Positions 1 to 8,186 of a stretch of 64,000 nt of DNA are shown piece by piece. The position numbers and the translations under genes were made by a program. Position 1 is the first letter of the stretch, and every line of letters begins with the position of its first letter. Source of the DNA: CAJCIS01 sp965276755 (GTDB lineage Bacteria > Pseudomonadota > Alphaproteobacteria > Acetobacterales > Acetobacteraceae); NCBI GenBank assembly GCA_965276755.1, contig OZ255625.1, forward strand, positions 248,001-312,000, in the 5' to 3' direction. The notes below the pieces were generated by a model. That model had not been told where the DNA came from. It searched no databases and saw only the letters and a list, made by a program, of their open reading frames with translations.

Positions 1-324
1 CGCGTGGTGGCACCCTCCACGGACAAGGACGCCAACGGGCTGCCTTGGCTGGGCGAGATTTCGGCCACGCGGAGTGCGGAGAAGCGGGACGATCGGTTTA
101 TTGCGGCAATTGATCTGAGTCGCGCGCCGGAGGGCGAGGAGGCGGAGTCCGATGACAAGAAGGCGCCCGCCGTGCCGTCCAACGCATTTAATTTGGCCTA
201 TGTCGTGCGCGTGGTATCACCGGGTCGGTTTGTGCTGCCGGCGGCGTCTATTGCGGATATGTATCGGCCAGATGTGCAGGCGCGTGGGGCACCGGGAGTG
301 GTGAGTGTGGAAGAAAGCAAGTGA
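1..324 (+). CDS. Alpha-2-macroglobulin family protein, C-terminal fragment (5' end outside window)
   Basis: The reading frame is open from the first base and ends at 324, so only about the last 107 residues are present. The segment FNLAYVVRVVSPGRFVLPAA followed by a DMYRPD motif is typical of the extreme C-terminus of the very large bacterial alpha-2-macroglobulins (YfaS/YfhM type), periplasmic or membrane-anchored protease traps. Known family context supports this: these genes are usually followed by pbpC, as here, where the stop overlaps the next start (GTGA). The thioester region would lie upstream and cannot be checked. The identity is an inference from the tail motif plus neighbour. Confidence 0.75.
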   Translation, partial: RVVAPSTDKDANGLPWLGEISATRSAEKRDDRFIAAIDLSRAPEGEEAESDDKKAPAVPSNAFNLAYVVRVVSPGRFVLPAASIADMYRPDVQARGAPGVVSVEESK

Positions 325-2414
325 AGGTCTTCTTTTTTGAAAAAAAGAAGAAAAAAACTTCTGCTAAACAGATAAAAGTTTTTTGGTCCTTTTTTTCAAA
401 AAAGGACTGCTTCCTTCTCCTTGCCTTGCCTTTGCTTCTCTTGTGCTCCGCCCCCAACCTGTCGCGCCTCGCCACCTCGCCCGAAGTGCTCGCGCGCGAC
501 GGTCAATTGCTCAGCGCCTTTGCCGCACCAGGCGGCGTGTGGCGGCTGCGCACAAATGTAGGCGATGTGGACCGGCGCTACATCGATCTGCTTGTTGCCG
601 CGGAGGACAGGCGTTTTTCCGAGCATGACGGCGTGGATGCGGGCGCGTTGTTGCGTGCGGCGTGGCAGTATGTGCGCGCGGGGCGGATTGTCTCGGGCGG
701 CTCCACGCTGAGCATGCAGACGGCGCGCCTGCTGGAGCCGCATCGGCGCGGCGTGCTGGGCAAGCTGCACGATATTATTCGCGCCTGGCAGTTGGAGGTG
801 CGTTACACCAAGCCGCAAATTTTGGGCATGTATCTGAGCCTGGCGCCGATGGGTGGAAATATCGAGGGCGTTCGGGCGGCGAGCCTGGCGTGGTTTGGCC
901 ATGGGTCGGCGCATTTGAGCCAGGCGGAGGCCGCGCTGCTGGTCGCTTTGCCGCAATCGCCGGCGCGGCGGCGGCCGGACCGGCACGGGGGTGCGGCGGT
1001 GGCCGCGGCTGCGCATTTGGTGGCGCGGCTGACGGGCACGGGGCGCCTGCCGGCTTTCTGGACTGGGCGCGCGGATTTCGCGGGATTGACCGCGGAATTG
1101 CGCCGGCATGACATGCCGCACGCGGCGGCATTGTTTTGCGCGCGGCTGGTGGCCGGCGCCGCGCCGGGTGCGGTGGTGCGCAGCACGATCGACGCGGGTT
1201 TGCAGGCGCGGCTGGAGGGACAGATTGCGCGCGGCATGGCGGGCGAGGACGCGGCCGTGGGCGTTGCTTTGCTGGCCGTTGATAATGCCACGCGCGAGGT
1301 ACGGGCGAGCATTGGCGGGCGCGGCGCGGGTCCGGGCTCTGCGCTGGATTTGACGCGGCGGCGGCGTTCGCCGGGATCGGCGCTCAAGCCATTCATCTAC
1401 GGAATGGGTTTTGATGCGCTGCTGCTGCATCCGCTAACGGAGATTTTGGACGCGCCCGGATTGGTGGCCGGTTATGCGCCGCATAATTTTGATTATCAGT
1501 ATCATGGCGGCATCAGCGCCCAGACGGCGTTGCGGCAATCCTTCAACGTGCCGGCGGTGCAGGTGCTGGGTCGTGTGGGGCCGGAGCGGTTTGTCGCGGC
1601 GCTGCGGCAGGCCGGCGCGCGCGTTGCATTGCCGGGGCGGCGGGCAAGTCTGGCGGTGGCGCTGGGCGGCTTGGGCATCAGCCTGTCGGATATGGTAATG
1701 CTGTATGCGGCGTTGGGCGATGATGGGAGTGCCTCGGCGCTGGTGGCGCGGGCGGGCGAGGCGCGGGGATATGCGCCGTTCATGGGGCCGTTGTCGGTGT
1801 ACTATTTGCGGCAAATTCTGGAGGGCTCGCCGCCGCCGCCGGGCATGGCTTACGCCGCGGCGACGGGCGGGCGGAGTATCGCGTTCAAGACAGGCACGTC
1901 CTACGGTTTTCGCGATGCGTGGGCGGTTGGTTATAGCGCGCGCTGGACTATTGGCGTGTGGACGGGGCGCGTGGAGGGCACGCCGCGGCCGGGTGCGTTT
2001 GGCCGCGCGACCGCGGCACCGCTGATGCTGGATGCGTTTGGCTTGCTGCCGCCGGAGGGTTTGTCCGCGCCGTTGCCGCCTGCGAGTGCCATTCTGGCGG
2101 CGAGCAATGCGGCATTGCCAGCCGGGCTGCGCCGCCTGGGCGGGGTGGCGCGCGCGACGGGCGAGCATCCTGTTCTGGATTATCCGCCGGCGGGATCGAC
2201 CGTGGATCTGGTGCCGTCGGGGGCTGCGTATCGGCCGGTGACGTTGCGGGCGCGGGGCGGCGAGGCGCCGTTTCGCTGGTTGGTCAATGGCGTGCCGCAG
2301 GCGGGGCATGGGGGGGAGTTGGCATGGACGCCCGATGGGCCGGGATTTGCGGTGGTAACGCTGATTGATGCGCGAGATCGGGCTGCAGGTGGACGCTTCC
2401 GGTTGCAGATGTAG
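321..2414 (+). CDS. pbpC: Penicillin-binding protein 1C, bifunctional transglycosylase/transpeptidase
   Basis: Peptidoglycan glycosyltransferase plus transpeptidase acting in the periplasm. In order: a hydrophobic anchor near residues 30-42, a GT51 domain with EDRRFSEHDGVD and GGSTLSMQTARLLEP, a transpeptidase domain with SPGSALKPFIYG (SxxK), SFN and KTGTS motifs, and a C-terminal BiPBP_C domain. About 697 residues is normal for PbpC. The GTG start at 321 overlaps the stop of the upstream alpha-2-macroglobulin gene, suggesting translational coupling. Odd: the first 30 or so codons are two family-A intergenic hairpins (329-350 and 386-407) read as lysine/phenylalanine-rich peptide. In-frame TTG codons just before the hydrophobic segment (about 427-441) are alternative starts. 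Function is secure, the start is not. Confidence 0.93.
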   Translation: MKVFFFEKKKKKTSAKQIKVFWSFFSKKDCFLLLALPLLLLCSAPNLSRLATSPEVLARDGQLLSAFAAPGGVWRLRTNVGDVDRRYIDLLVAAEDRRFSEHDGVDAGALLRAAWQYVRAGRIVSGGSTLSMQTARLLEPHRRGVLGKLHDIIRAWQLEVRYTKPQILGMYLSLAPMGGNIEGVRAASLAWFGHGSAHLSQAEAALLVALPQSPARRRPDRHGGAAVAAAAHLVARLTGTGRLPAFWTGRADFAGLTAELRRHDMPHAAALFCARLVAGAAPGAVVRSTIDAGLQARLEGQIARGMAGEDAAVGVALLAVDNATREVRASIGGRGAGPGSALDLTRRRRSPGSALKPFIYGMGFDALLLHPLTEILDAPGLVAGYAPHNFDYQYHGGISAQTALRQSFNVPAVQVLGRVGPERFVAALRQAGARVALPGRRASLAVALGGLGISLSDMVMLYAALGDDGSASALVARAGEARGYAPFMGPLSVYYLRQILEGSPPPPGMAYAAATGGRSIAFKTGTSYGFRDAWAVGYSARWTIGVWTGRVEGTPRPGAFGRATAAPLMLDAFGLLPPEGLSAPLPPASAILAASNAALPAGLRRLGGVARATGEHPVLDYPPAGSTVDLVPSGAAYRPVTLRARGGEAPFRWLVNGVPQAGHGGELAWTPDGPGFAVVTLIDARDRAAGGRFRLQM
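329..350. repeat. Family-A AT-rich hairpin, copy 1
   Basis: A perfect inverted repeat (cttctttttt / aaaaaaagaag type) followed by an A-run. It lies inside the annotated 5' end of pbpC and is inverted relative to the next copy at 386-407. It would fold as a terminator-like stem. Confidence 0.75.
386..407. repeat. Family-A AT-rich hairpin, copy 2
   Basis: An inverted repeat gtcctttttt...aaaaaaggac, preceded by aaaagttttttg. The same core recurs at 8143, 22628, 38354, 39039, 40382 and 55755. This copy is translated as part of the predicted PbpC N-terminus. Confidence 0.8.
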
Positions 2415-2460
2415 AAGGAAATTCTTCTGTTTTGTAGAGAAGGAGCAAAAGGCTTTCAAA
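2415..2460. repeat. Degenerate family-A repeat after pbpC
   Basis: Just past the pbpC stop, gaaggaaattcttct...gtagagaagga followed by gcaaaaggctttc keeps the layout of family A (gaaggaa, hairpin, aaaag) with several mismatches. It most resembles the copy at 8143. It may be a decayed terminator. Confidence 0.45.
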
Positions 2461-2539
2461 AGCCGTGGCTCTATTTCTGGAGGAAGGACCGCTTGTCTTC
2501 TGCTTCTTGTGAGATTAAACCCACCGCAGGAGAACCTGC

Positions 2540-3574
2540 ATGAAAACCCATCTTCTTTGCCTTGCCGCTACAGCACTCGTCCCGCTCGCAGCTTTTGCTG
2601 CCCCGCAGCGGCTCTACGTCTTTGACACCGGGACGGGGGCGAAAGGTAACGCGACCTATGTCGAATATTCCCTGCCGAAGCTGAAGACGGCCGAATATAC
2701 CGGCTATTACAGTTTTTCTACGGCTTTCGACGTAGGCAAGCAGACGATGTATTTCGCCAACCAGGGAAATATGTACGCGCTGCCGCGGGGGTCCGGTGCG
2801 GTGACGCCCACGCTTCTGTTCGGCGCGCCCAATGCAAACAACGTGACGCTGGACAGCCACAAGCATATCTACGCGACAGACCAGTACAACGCGACGGTGG
2901 ACGAGTACACGTCCGATCCGGTGCAAGGCGGCGGGACGAAGACGCCGCTGCGGGTGATCACGCTTTCAAATACGACTTACGCAGTTTTGCCCGTCGTTGT
3001 TGACCATCAAGACAATGTCTGGATTGCGCTCGAGAACGGCTCGATCGCCGTGTACGGACCGAAGGGTAACACGCCGCTTGCGACTTTTACTTACCCCTAC
3101 GGCTCCGCTCATGATATCAAGGTCGATGCCAGCGGCACCGTGTGGGTGCTGACAGGCGGGATCGAGCCTTACCCTTTCACCAATTGCACGCCCGATCCGA
3201 AAGGCACGATCAAGCGCACGCCGTTGATCTACAGCTTCGTCAACCTGCAGCTTTCCAGCACGCTGTACAGCCACGAGAACGATACGAACGGCATCGGCCA
3301 CCTGGCCGTGGCACCGGATGGGCGCGTGTATTATTCGGCGCAGAACGAAATCCTGGATTACAATCCGGGCACATTCTGCCCCGACGATGCGCTGATCGTG
3401 TCCAATCTGAGCACCTATGCCAACGCGCCTCTGACGGTCGATGCCAGCAGCAATCTTTATGCGGCTGATCCTGCGACTGCGTCGATCTACGCCTATCCGC
3501 CGGGCTCGACCAAGCCGCTGCGCGTGATCCAGCAGACGATATCCAGCCAAGGGGTGCAGTTGGAGGTACAGTAA
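2540..3574 (+). CDS. Secreted NHL/beta-propeller-like protein
   Basis: 344 residues starting with a clear Sec signal peptide (MKTHLLCLAATALVPLAAFA, cleavage near residue 20). The ATG has an AGGAG about ten bases upstream. The mature part shows recurring segments of the kind VDHQDNVWIAL, VDASGTVWVLTG, VAPDGRVYYSA and VDASSNLYAADP, i.e. blades of about 40-50 residues each ending in a glycine/aspartate turn, as in NHL or SMP-30-like propellers. A catalytic site cannot be named. It probably acts in the periplasm or outside the cell as a binding scaffold. It stands alone, convergent with the next gene. Confidence 0.7.
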   Translation: MKTHLLCLAATALVPLAAFAAPQRLYVFDTGTGAKGNATYVEYSLPKLKTAEYTGYYSFSTAFDVGKQTMYFANQGNMYALPRGSGAVTPTLLFGAPNANNVTLDSHKHIYATDQYNATVDEYTSDPVQGGGTKTPLRVITLSNTTYAVLPVVVDHQDNVWIALENGSIAVYGPKGNTPLATFTYPYGSAHDIKVDASGTVWVLTGGIEPYPFTNCTPDPKGTIKRTPLIYSFVNLQLSSTLYSHENDTNGIGHLAVAPDGRVYYSAQNEILDYNPGTFCPDDALIVSNLSTYANAPLTVDASSNLYAADPATASIYAYPPGSTKPLRVIQQTISSQGVQLEVQ

Positions 3575-3583
3575 GCGCGGCGT

Positions 3584-4573
3584 TCAGGCGCGGACCACGC
3601 GCAGGGCCGCACCTATAATGTCGAACAGGTCGAGCAGCCGCGCGATGTAGTGGTCGCGGACTGCGAAGGCGCTTGCTTGCGGATCGGTGAACTGGCGCTC
3701 CAGGCTGTCGATCATGCGCAGCAATCTGCGGTTATGCAGGCCGAGCGCGCGCTGGATCGGGTCGAAGATGACGCCCGCAAAGGCGGCCAAAGTGGCCGAT
3801 GTCAGCATCAGCGTGCCGGTGGTCGTTGCGATCATGGCAGCCGAGGGTAGGGCGGGAAAGAAGCCATACCACGCCGAGCCGAGCCAGGCGCCCAATGGGA
3901 ATGCGCTGACCGCGGTCTGGTGCGCCATGATGCCGGCCAGCGCCGGGCCGAGCGTCGCGGCCCCGGGCGTGAGCTTGTTTATGGCAAGCGCGCCGGCGCC
4001 AATGTTGAGCAGGCCTGTGGTGATTTCGGCCGCAGCCGCGCGCGAGAGGCCGTAGCTGTCCAGCGCGCGGGCGAGCCTGGCGCGGAATTGCGCGTCCTGC
4101 CCGTGCGCGCCGATTTCGTGCAGCGCGGCTTGCATGGCGGCGCGGATTTCCGGCTGGTCCAGGATGGCGTCCGACAATGCGTCCCGGGTGCTTTGGCGGT
4201 TGAGCTGGGAGAAGGGGAGCTCGAGCAGTTCGGTGTGGATCAGCCATTCTATCTCGGCGGCAACCGCTGTGCGCAGGAGGATGTTGCGGTGGAGTTTTGC
4301 GGCCAGGGTGCGGGCGCCCAGGGTGCGGGCGATGCTGGCCGCGAAATGGAGCAGGATTTGTGGGAGCCCCAGACTAAGATTTATGGGGGCTTTGAGGATG
4401 TCCCAGCCGAGAGCGGCGCGGTGCAGGCGCAGGGTGCCGGAGAGGGAGAAATGGGCGGTAACGAAGGGGGGAACGCGGGCGCGGCGTTGGGCGAAATACG
4501 TGTGGGCGCCGGCGGTGACGGCGGCGGCGGCCTGGGTGCGGTCCAGCGCGGGTGGGGGTTGGCCGTGGGGCAT
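3584..4573 (-). CDS. Uncharacterised alphaproteobacterial membrane protein
   Basis: A 329-residue protein of unknown function. The N-terminal half is amphipathic and alanine/leucine-rich. Residues around 190-225 (GAGALAINKLTPGAATLG onward) and 245-270 (TTTGTLMLTSATLAAFAGVIF) are probable membrane segments. The C-terminus holds LRMIDSLERQF and HYIARLLDLFDIIGAAL, likely helices at the membrane surface. No catalytic motif was recognised. It resembles conserved DUF-class proteins of Acetobacteraceae and Rhizobiales (possibly DUF6635, from memory). It is convergent with the secreted propeller gene with a 9-base gap. Confidence 0.6.
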   Translation of the reverse strand: MPHGQPPPALDRTQAAAAVTAGAHTYFAQRRARVPPFVTAHFSLSGTLRLHRAALGWDILKAPINLSLGLPQILLHFAASIARTLGARTLAAKLHRNILLRTAVAAEIEWLIHTELLELPFSQLNRQSTRDALSDAILDQPEIRAAMQAALHEIGAHGQDAQFRARLARALDSYGLSRAAAAEITTGLLNIGAGALAINKLTPGAATLGPALAGIMAHQTAVSAFPLGAWLGSAWYGFFPALPSAAMIATTTGTLMLTSATLAAFAGVIFDPIQRALGLHNRRLLRMIDSLERQFTDPQASAFAVRDHYIARLLDLFDIIGAALRVVRA

Positions 4574-4774
4574 GCCGGGCGAACCGCCGGGAGCGGGGTG
4601 GGTTTCGTGCGTGGGCCTTTATGCCAGCGTCAGAAGGGCGGGGGTGTTCGCACGGGGGCCCGAAGCGCGGGGCTATAAATATAATCTAGTCCTTGGATTG
4701 ATCTGATCTGCCGAGCGGGACGACGGCTTTTCGTAGACCCTGCCGCTATGCGTCAGCCGCGCTATCATTGCGCA

Positions 4775-5191
4775 ATGAGCCCCGCCCGATTCGCCGCCGT
4801 CAGCCTGATCGCATCGCTGGCTGCCTGCGCCACGCCTGCGCCCGCGCCGCCGGCTGCGCCAACCCCCCACGTCACCCGAGCCGTGCCACGCAAGCCGCCG
4901 GCGCCTCTCGACTGGTTCTATCGCCAGCTCGCCCTCGCCAGGCACGCGCGCGCCGTCCATCTGCCACATAGCGACGCCGCCGGCGCGCAGCGTGCCTATT
5001 ATGCGGTGCTGCTGCCGGCCTGCGCCCATGTCGCGCACTCGGGGCCGGAGGCCTATCGCGCGCGGTGCCGCGCCATCGTGGCGCGCGCCTCGGACGCCGC
5101 CGCGGCCGCGGCCGCTGGGCCGCCCTGCCCGGATGACGATCACGACGACAGCGCGGATGCGCCCGCGCAGGTTACGGCGTGCAGCGACTGA
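4775..5191 (+). CDS. Small putative lipoprotein
   Basis: The start at 4775 gives MSPARFAAVSLIASLAAC, a lipoprotein signal with lipobox LAAC. An ATG at 4748 is possible but would put nine polar residues before it. The mature part is proline/alanine-rich, then WFYRQLALARHARAVHLPH and a cysteine-containing helical region. It overlaps the next gene by 13 bases, so the two are probably one transcript. Function unknown; an accessory role for the neighbouring aspartic protease is only suggested by the overlap. Confidence 0.6.
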   Translation: MSPARFAAVSLIASLAACATPAPAPPAAPTPHVTRAVPRKPPAPLDWFYRQLALARHARAVHLPHSDAAGAQRAYYAVLLPACAHVAHSGPEAYRARCRAIVARASDAAAAAAAGPPCPDDDHDDSADAPAQVTACSD

Positions 5192-6039
5192 GCGCGGCGA
5201 TCGGCCGCCGCGCCGCCATCGCCGGCGGCGCGGCGGCGTTGATGGCCGCCGGCAATGCCGCCATTCCTCTGCGCATCGAGGGTGGCTTGTGCCTGGTGCC
5301 CGTGTCGCTGGATGGGCGGGACGCGTCCATGGTGCTCGATACCGGCGCGGAGCGGTCGATCCTGACGCAGCAGGCCGCGGCGCGATTGCGCCTGCGCCGC
5401 GATCTTTGGATCGGCACCACGCTGCGCGGCGGCGGCGGGATGCTGGAGCGCTTCGCCAATGCCGCCATCAACCGTGCGCAGGCGGGCGGCGTAGTGCTGT
5501 TCCAGCGCGCGCCCGGCACCGGGCTGAGCCTGCCGGTCACCGGCTCGGACCTGGGCGGGGCGGACGGGCTGCTGGGTGGGGACGTATTGCGGCATTTTAC
5601 GCTGGTGCTTGATGTGCCGGCCGCGCGGCTGGTGCTGCTGAGCGCGCCCATGGCGGGGGCGGTGCGGCTGACGCCATGGCGGGGCGATCTGCTGCTGGCG
5701 CCGGTGCGGCTGGACGGGCGCGCTTTGGTGGCGCTGGTCGATACAGGGGCGGCGGGGACGCTGATCAACGCGCGCGGGGCCTACCGGCTGGGGCTAAGTG
5801 CCGTGCAGACTCGGGGCGATGCGCCTGCGGGGCTGGCCGGGATCGGCGGCGTGTCGCCCGCTCGGCTGCATCGTTTCGCTCGGTTGGAGATTGGCTCGCT
5901 TGCCCTCGATGCGCCGCGTTTGCTGGTGACCGCGGTGCCCGAGGCGGCCTACGATATGATCTTGGGCTTGGACGTGCTGGGGCGGCAGCCCGTGGTAATC
6001 TCGTATGCTAGTTCGAGCCTGGCGATTGCGCCTGCCTAA
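5179..6039 (+). CDS. Tandem-domain retropepsin-like aspartic protease
   Basis: 286 residues carrying two copies of the retropepsin active-site motif: VLDTGAERSILT near residue 53 and LVDTGAAGTLIN near residue 185. Each is followed by the second hydrophobic-glycine element (DGLLGGDVL, DMILGLDVL). Retropepsins normally work as homodimers of one such domain; here both halves are on one chain as in pepsins. The N-terminus has an arginine pair before a hydrophobic stretch (GRRAAIAGGAAALMAAG), possibly a Tat signal, so the enzyme is probably periplasmic. The GTG at 5179 lies inside the upstream lipoprotein gene; an ATG near 5242 would lose the signal. Substrate unknown. Confidence 0.8.
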   Translation: MQRLSAAIGRRAAIAGGAAALMAAGNAAIPLRIEGGLCLVPVSLDGRDASMVLDTGAERSILTQQAAARLRLRRDLWIGTTLRGGGGMLERFANAAINRAQAGGVVLFQRAPGTGLSLPVTGSDLGGADGLLGGDVLRHFTLVLDVPAARLVLLSAPMAGAVRLTPWRGDLLLAPVRLDGRALVALVDTGAAGTLINARGAYRLGLSAVQTRGDAPAGLAGIGGVSPARLHRFARLEIGSLALDAPRLLVTAVPEAAYDMILGLDVLGRQPVVISYASSSLAIAPA

Positions 6040-6060
6040 TTGATGACGGGGGTTTGGGGG

Positions 6061-6101
6061 CTTGGGCGGAAAAAACAGGCGCATGCGCCTGTCCGCCCAA
6101 G
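6061..6101. promoter_or_regulatory. Large hairpin between the protease gene and selO
   Basis: An outer 9-base inverted repeat (cttgggcgg at 6061, ccgcccaag ending at 6101) encloses an A-run bulge and a perfect 18-base palindrome (6075-6092, acaggcgcatgcgcctgt). It lies 43 bases before the selO ATG. It could be a terminator for the protease gene or a structured selO leader; it lacks a following U-tract. Confidence 0.55.
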
Positions 6102-6143
6102 CACGGTCCCCCCAGGTCTTCGCTTCGTTCTGGAGCTGTCCGC

Positions 6144-7649
6144 ATGCCCCCCGACACCCACCTCGCCGACCTGCGCACGCGTCCGATCGGCGCCTTCATC
6201 AACAGCTATGCCGCGCTGCCGGCGCGCTTTTACAGCCCGCAACTGCCGGCGCAGGTGACCGCACCCCGCCTGATCAAGTTCAACGCCGCACTGGCGCGTG
6301 AGCTGGACCTCGACCTCGATGCGATCGAGGCGGCGGGAACGGCCGCGATCTTCTCCGGCAATGCGGTGCCGGCCGGCGCGGTGCCGATCGCCGCCGCCTA
6401 TGCGGGGCACCAGTTCGGCGGGTTTTCGCCGCAATTGGGTGACGGGCGAGCGATATTGCTGGGCGATGTGCAAGACCGCAGGGGCGCGCTGCGGGACATT
6501 CAGCTCAAGGGATCGGGGCGGACGGCGTTCTCGCGCGGCGGGGATGGACGCGCGGCACTAGGGCCGGTGCTGCGCGAGTATATCCTGAGCGAGGCCATGC
6601 ATGCGCTGGGCGTTCCCACCACGCGCGCGCTGGCCGCGGTGAGCACGGGCGAGATGGTTTATCGAGACCGCCCGTTGCCAGGTGCTGTGGTGACGCGCGT
6701 GGCCTCGAGCCATGTGCGCGTGGGCAGTTTTCAATATTTCGCGGCGCGTGGGGACGAGGAGGCGGTGCGCATCCTGGCCGATTACGTGATCGACCGGCAT
6801 TATCCGCAGGCACGCGAGGCCGCCAACACGTATCTGGCGCTGCTGGAAGGGATCGTCGCGCGCCAGGCCAATCTGGTGGCGCAATGGATGGGCATCGGCT
6901 TTATTCATGGTGTGATGAACACCGACAATATGGCGGTGTCGGGCGAGACAATCGATTACGGTCCCTGCGCCTTCATGGAGGCCTACGATCCCGCGGCAGT
7001 GTTCAGCGCCATCGATGAAGGCGGGCGTTATGCCTATGGCAACCAGGCGCGCATGGCGCAGTGGAATTTGGCGCGTTTGGCCGAGACACTGCTAGGGCTG
7101 ATCGGTGGGGAGCAGGCGCGCGCCGTCGAGCAGGCGATGGAGGTGCTCAATCGTTTTTCGGACTTGTTCGAGGCGCACAGCCTGGCCGGAATGCGTGCCA
7201 AGCTGGGGCTGGCGCGCGAGGAGGAGGGGGATCGCACGCTGATTGCGGGCCTGCTGCAGGTGATGGGCCAGAATGGTGCTGATTTCACGCTGACATTCCG
7301 TCGCCTGGCCGAGCTGGCGGATGATTCGGGCGCCGGGCCCCGCGGGCTGTTTGCCGATGGTGGCACCTTTGATGCCTGGGCGGAGGGCTGGCGGGCGCGC
7401 CTGGCGCGCGAGGCCAGCGATGGCGGCGCGCGCGCGCGCGCAATGCGGCTGGTCAATCCAGCCTACATTCCGCGCAACCATCGCGTGGAGGCCGCCCTTG
7501 CCGCGGCGATCGAGCGGGAGGATTTCGCGCCGTTTGAGGATCTGCTGGACGTGCTGGCGCGGCCGTTCGAGGATCAGCCGGGGCGAGAGGCGTATGCGGC
7601 ACCGGCCAAAAAGGAGGAGATGGTTTTGCGCACCTTCTGCGGGACGTGA
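6144..7649 (+). CDS. selO: Protein adenylyltransferase SelO (UPF0061 family)
   Basis: A pseudokinase-fold enzyme that transfers AMP from ATP to protein hydroxyls, linked to redox stress in characterised members. The ATG at 6144 follows a GGAG and begins MPPDTHLADL, typical of the family; 501 residues is normal. Seen in the sequence: YAGHQFGGFSPQLGDGRA, KGSGRTAFSRGGDGRAALGP, the catalytic-loop-like FIHGVMNTDNM and the metal-binding DYGPCAF. The protein ends FCGT, so a cysteine is third from the end, where human SelO carries selenocysteine. The stop overlaps the next start (GTGA). Confidence 0.95.
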   Translation: MPPDTHLADLRTRPIGAFINSYAALPARFYSPQLPAQVTAPRLIKFNAALARELDLDLDAIEAAGTAAIFSGNAVPAGAVPIAAAYAGHQFGGFSPQLGDGRAILLGDVQDRRGALRDIQLKGSGRTAFSRGGDGRAALGPVLREYILSEAMHALGVPTTRALAAVSTGEMVYRDRPLPGAVVTRVASSHVRVGSFQYFAARGDEEAVRILADYVIDRHYPQAREAANTYLALLEGIVARQANLVAQWMGIGFIHGVMNTDNMAVSGETIDYGPCAFMEAYDPAAVFSAIDEGGRYAYGNQARMAQWNLARLAETLLGLIGGEQARAVEQAMEVLNRFSDLFEAHSLAGMRAKLGLAREEEGDRTLIAGLLQVMGQNGADFTLTFRRLAELADDSGAGPRGLFADGGTFDAWAEGWRARLAREASDGGARARAMRLVNPAYIPRNHRVEAALAAAIEREDFAPFEDLLDVLARPFEDQPGREAYAAPAKKEEMVLRTFCGT

Positions 7650-8131
7650 GCGCGGGCAAGATCGCGCCCTGCCTGTGGTTTGATGGGCAGGCGGAGGCGG
7701 CAGCCTGCTTTTACGTGTCGCTGTTCATCAATGGGCGCATCGGTACGGTGTCGCGTTATGGGCAGGGCGGCCCGTTTGCCGCGGGTACTGCGATGATGGT
7801 GGAGTTCCGGCTCGCGGGGCAGCGGTTCCAGGCGCTGAATGGCGGGCCGGAATATCGCTTTACGCCCGCCGTTTCACTGTCCGTGGCCTGCGCGGATGCG
7901 GGCGAGGTGGATCGACTTTGGGCGGCCCTGACAGCGGACGGGGGGCAGGCGGGGCGGTGCGGGTGGCTGGTCGATCGTTTTGGGGTGTCCTGGCAGATTG
8001 TGCCTGATGGGTTGGCAGCGTTGTTGGGGGATCCGGATCGCGGGCGGGCGGGGCGGGCTGCGCGGGCGATGATGGGGATGGGCAAGCTGGATTTGGCGGT
8101 TATGCGGGCGGCGGCGGCGGATGGACAGTAA
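7646..8131 (+). CDS. VOC-fold protein (PhnB / 3-demethylubiquinone-methyltransferase-like)
   Basis: 161 residues with the single-domain VOC pattern: an opening IAPCLWFDGQAEAAACFYVSLF, a middle VEFRLAGQRFQALNGGPEYRF and a closing DRFGVSWQIVPDGLAALL. This is the signature of the PhnB-like group, annotated variously as 3-demethylubiquinone 3-methyltransferase domain proteins; true enzymatic activity is usually unproven. The GTG start overlaps the selO stop by four bases, so it is cotranslated with selO. A family-A hairpin follows the stop. Confidence 0.8.
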   Translation: MSAGKIAPCLWFDGQAEAAACFYVSLFINGRIGTVSRYGQGGPFAAGTAMMVEFRLAGQRFQALNGGPEYRFTPAVSLSVACADAGEVDRLWAALTADGGQAGRCGWLVDRFGVSWQIVPDGLAALLGDPDRGRAGRAARAMMGMGKLDLAVMRAAAADGQ

Positions 8132-8142
8132 GGAAGGAAGTT

Positions 8143-8164
8143 GTTCTTTTCTGTAGAAAAGAAC
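8143..8164. terminator. Family-A hairpin between convergent genes
   Basis: A perfect inverted repeat gttcttttct / agaaaagaac, followed by caaaagacttttgtc. It lies between the ends of the VOC gene and the isochorismatase-like gene, a fitting place for a bidirectional terminator. Confidence 0.65.
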
Positions 8165-8186
8165 CAAAAGACTTTTGTCTGTTTGG

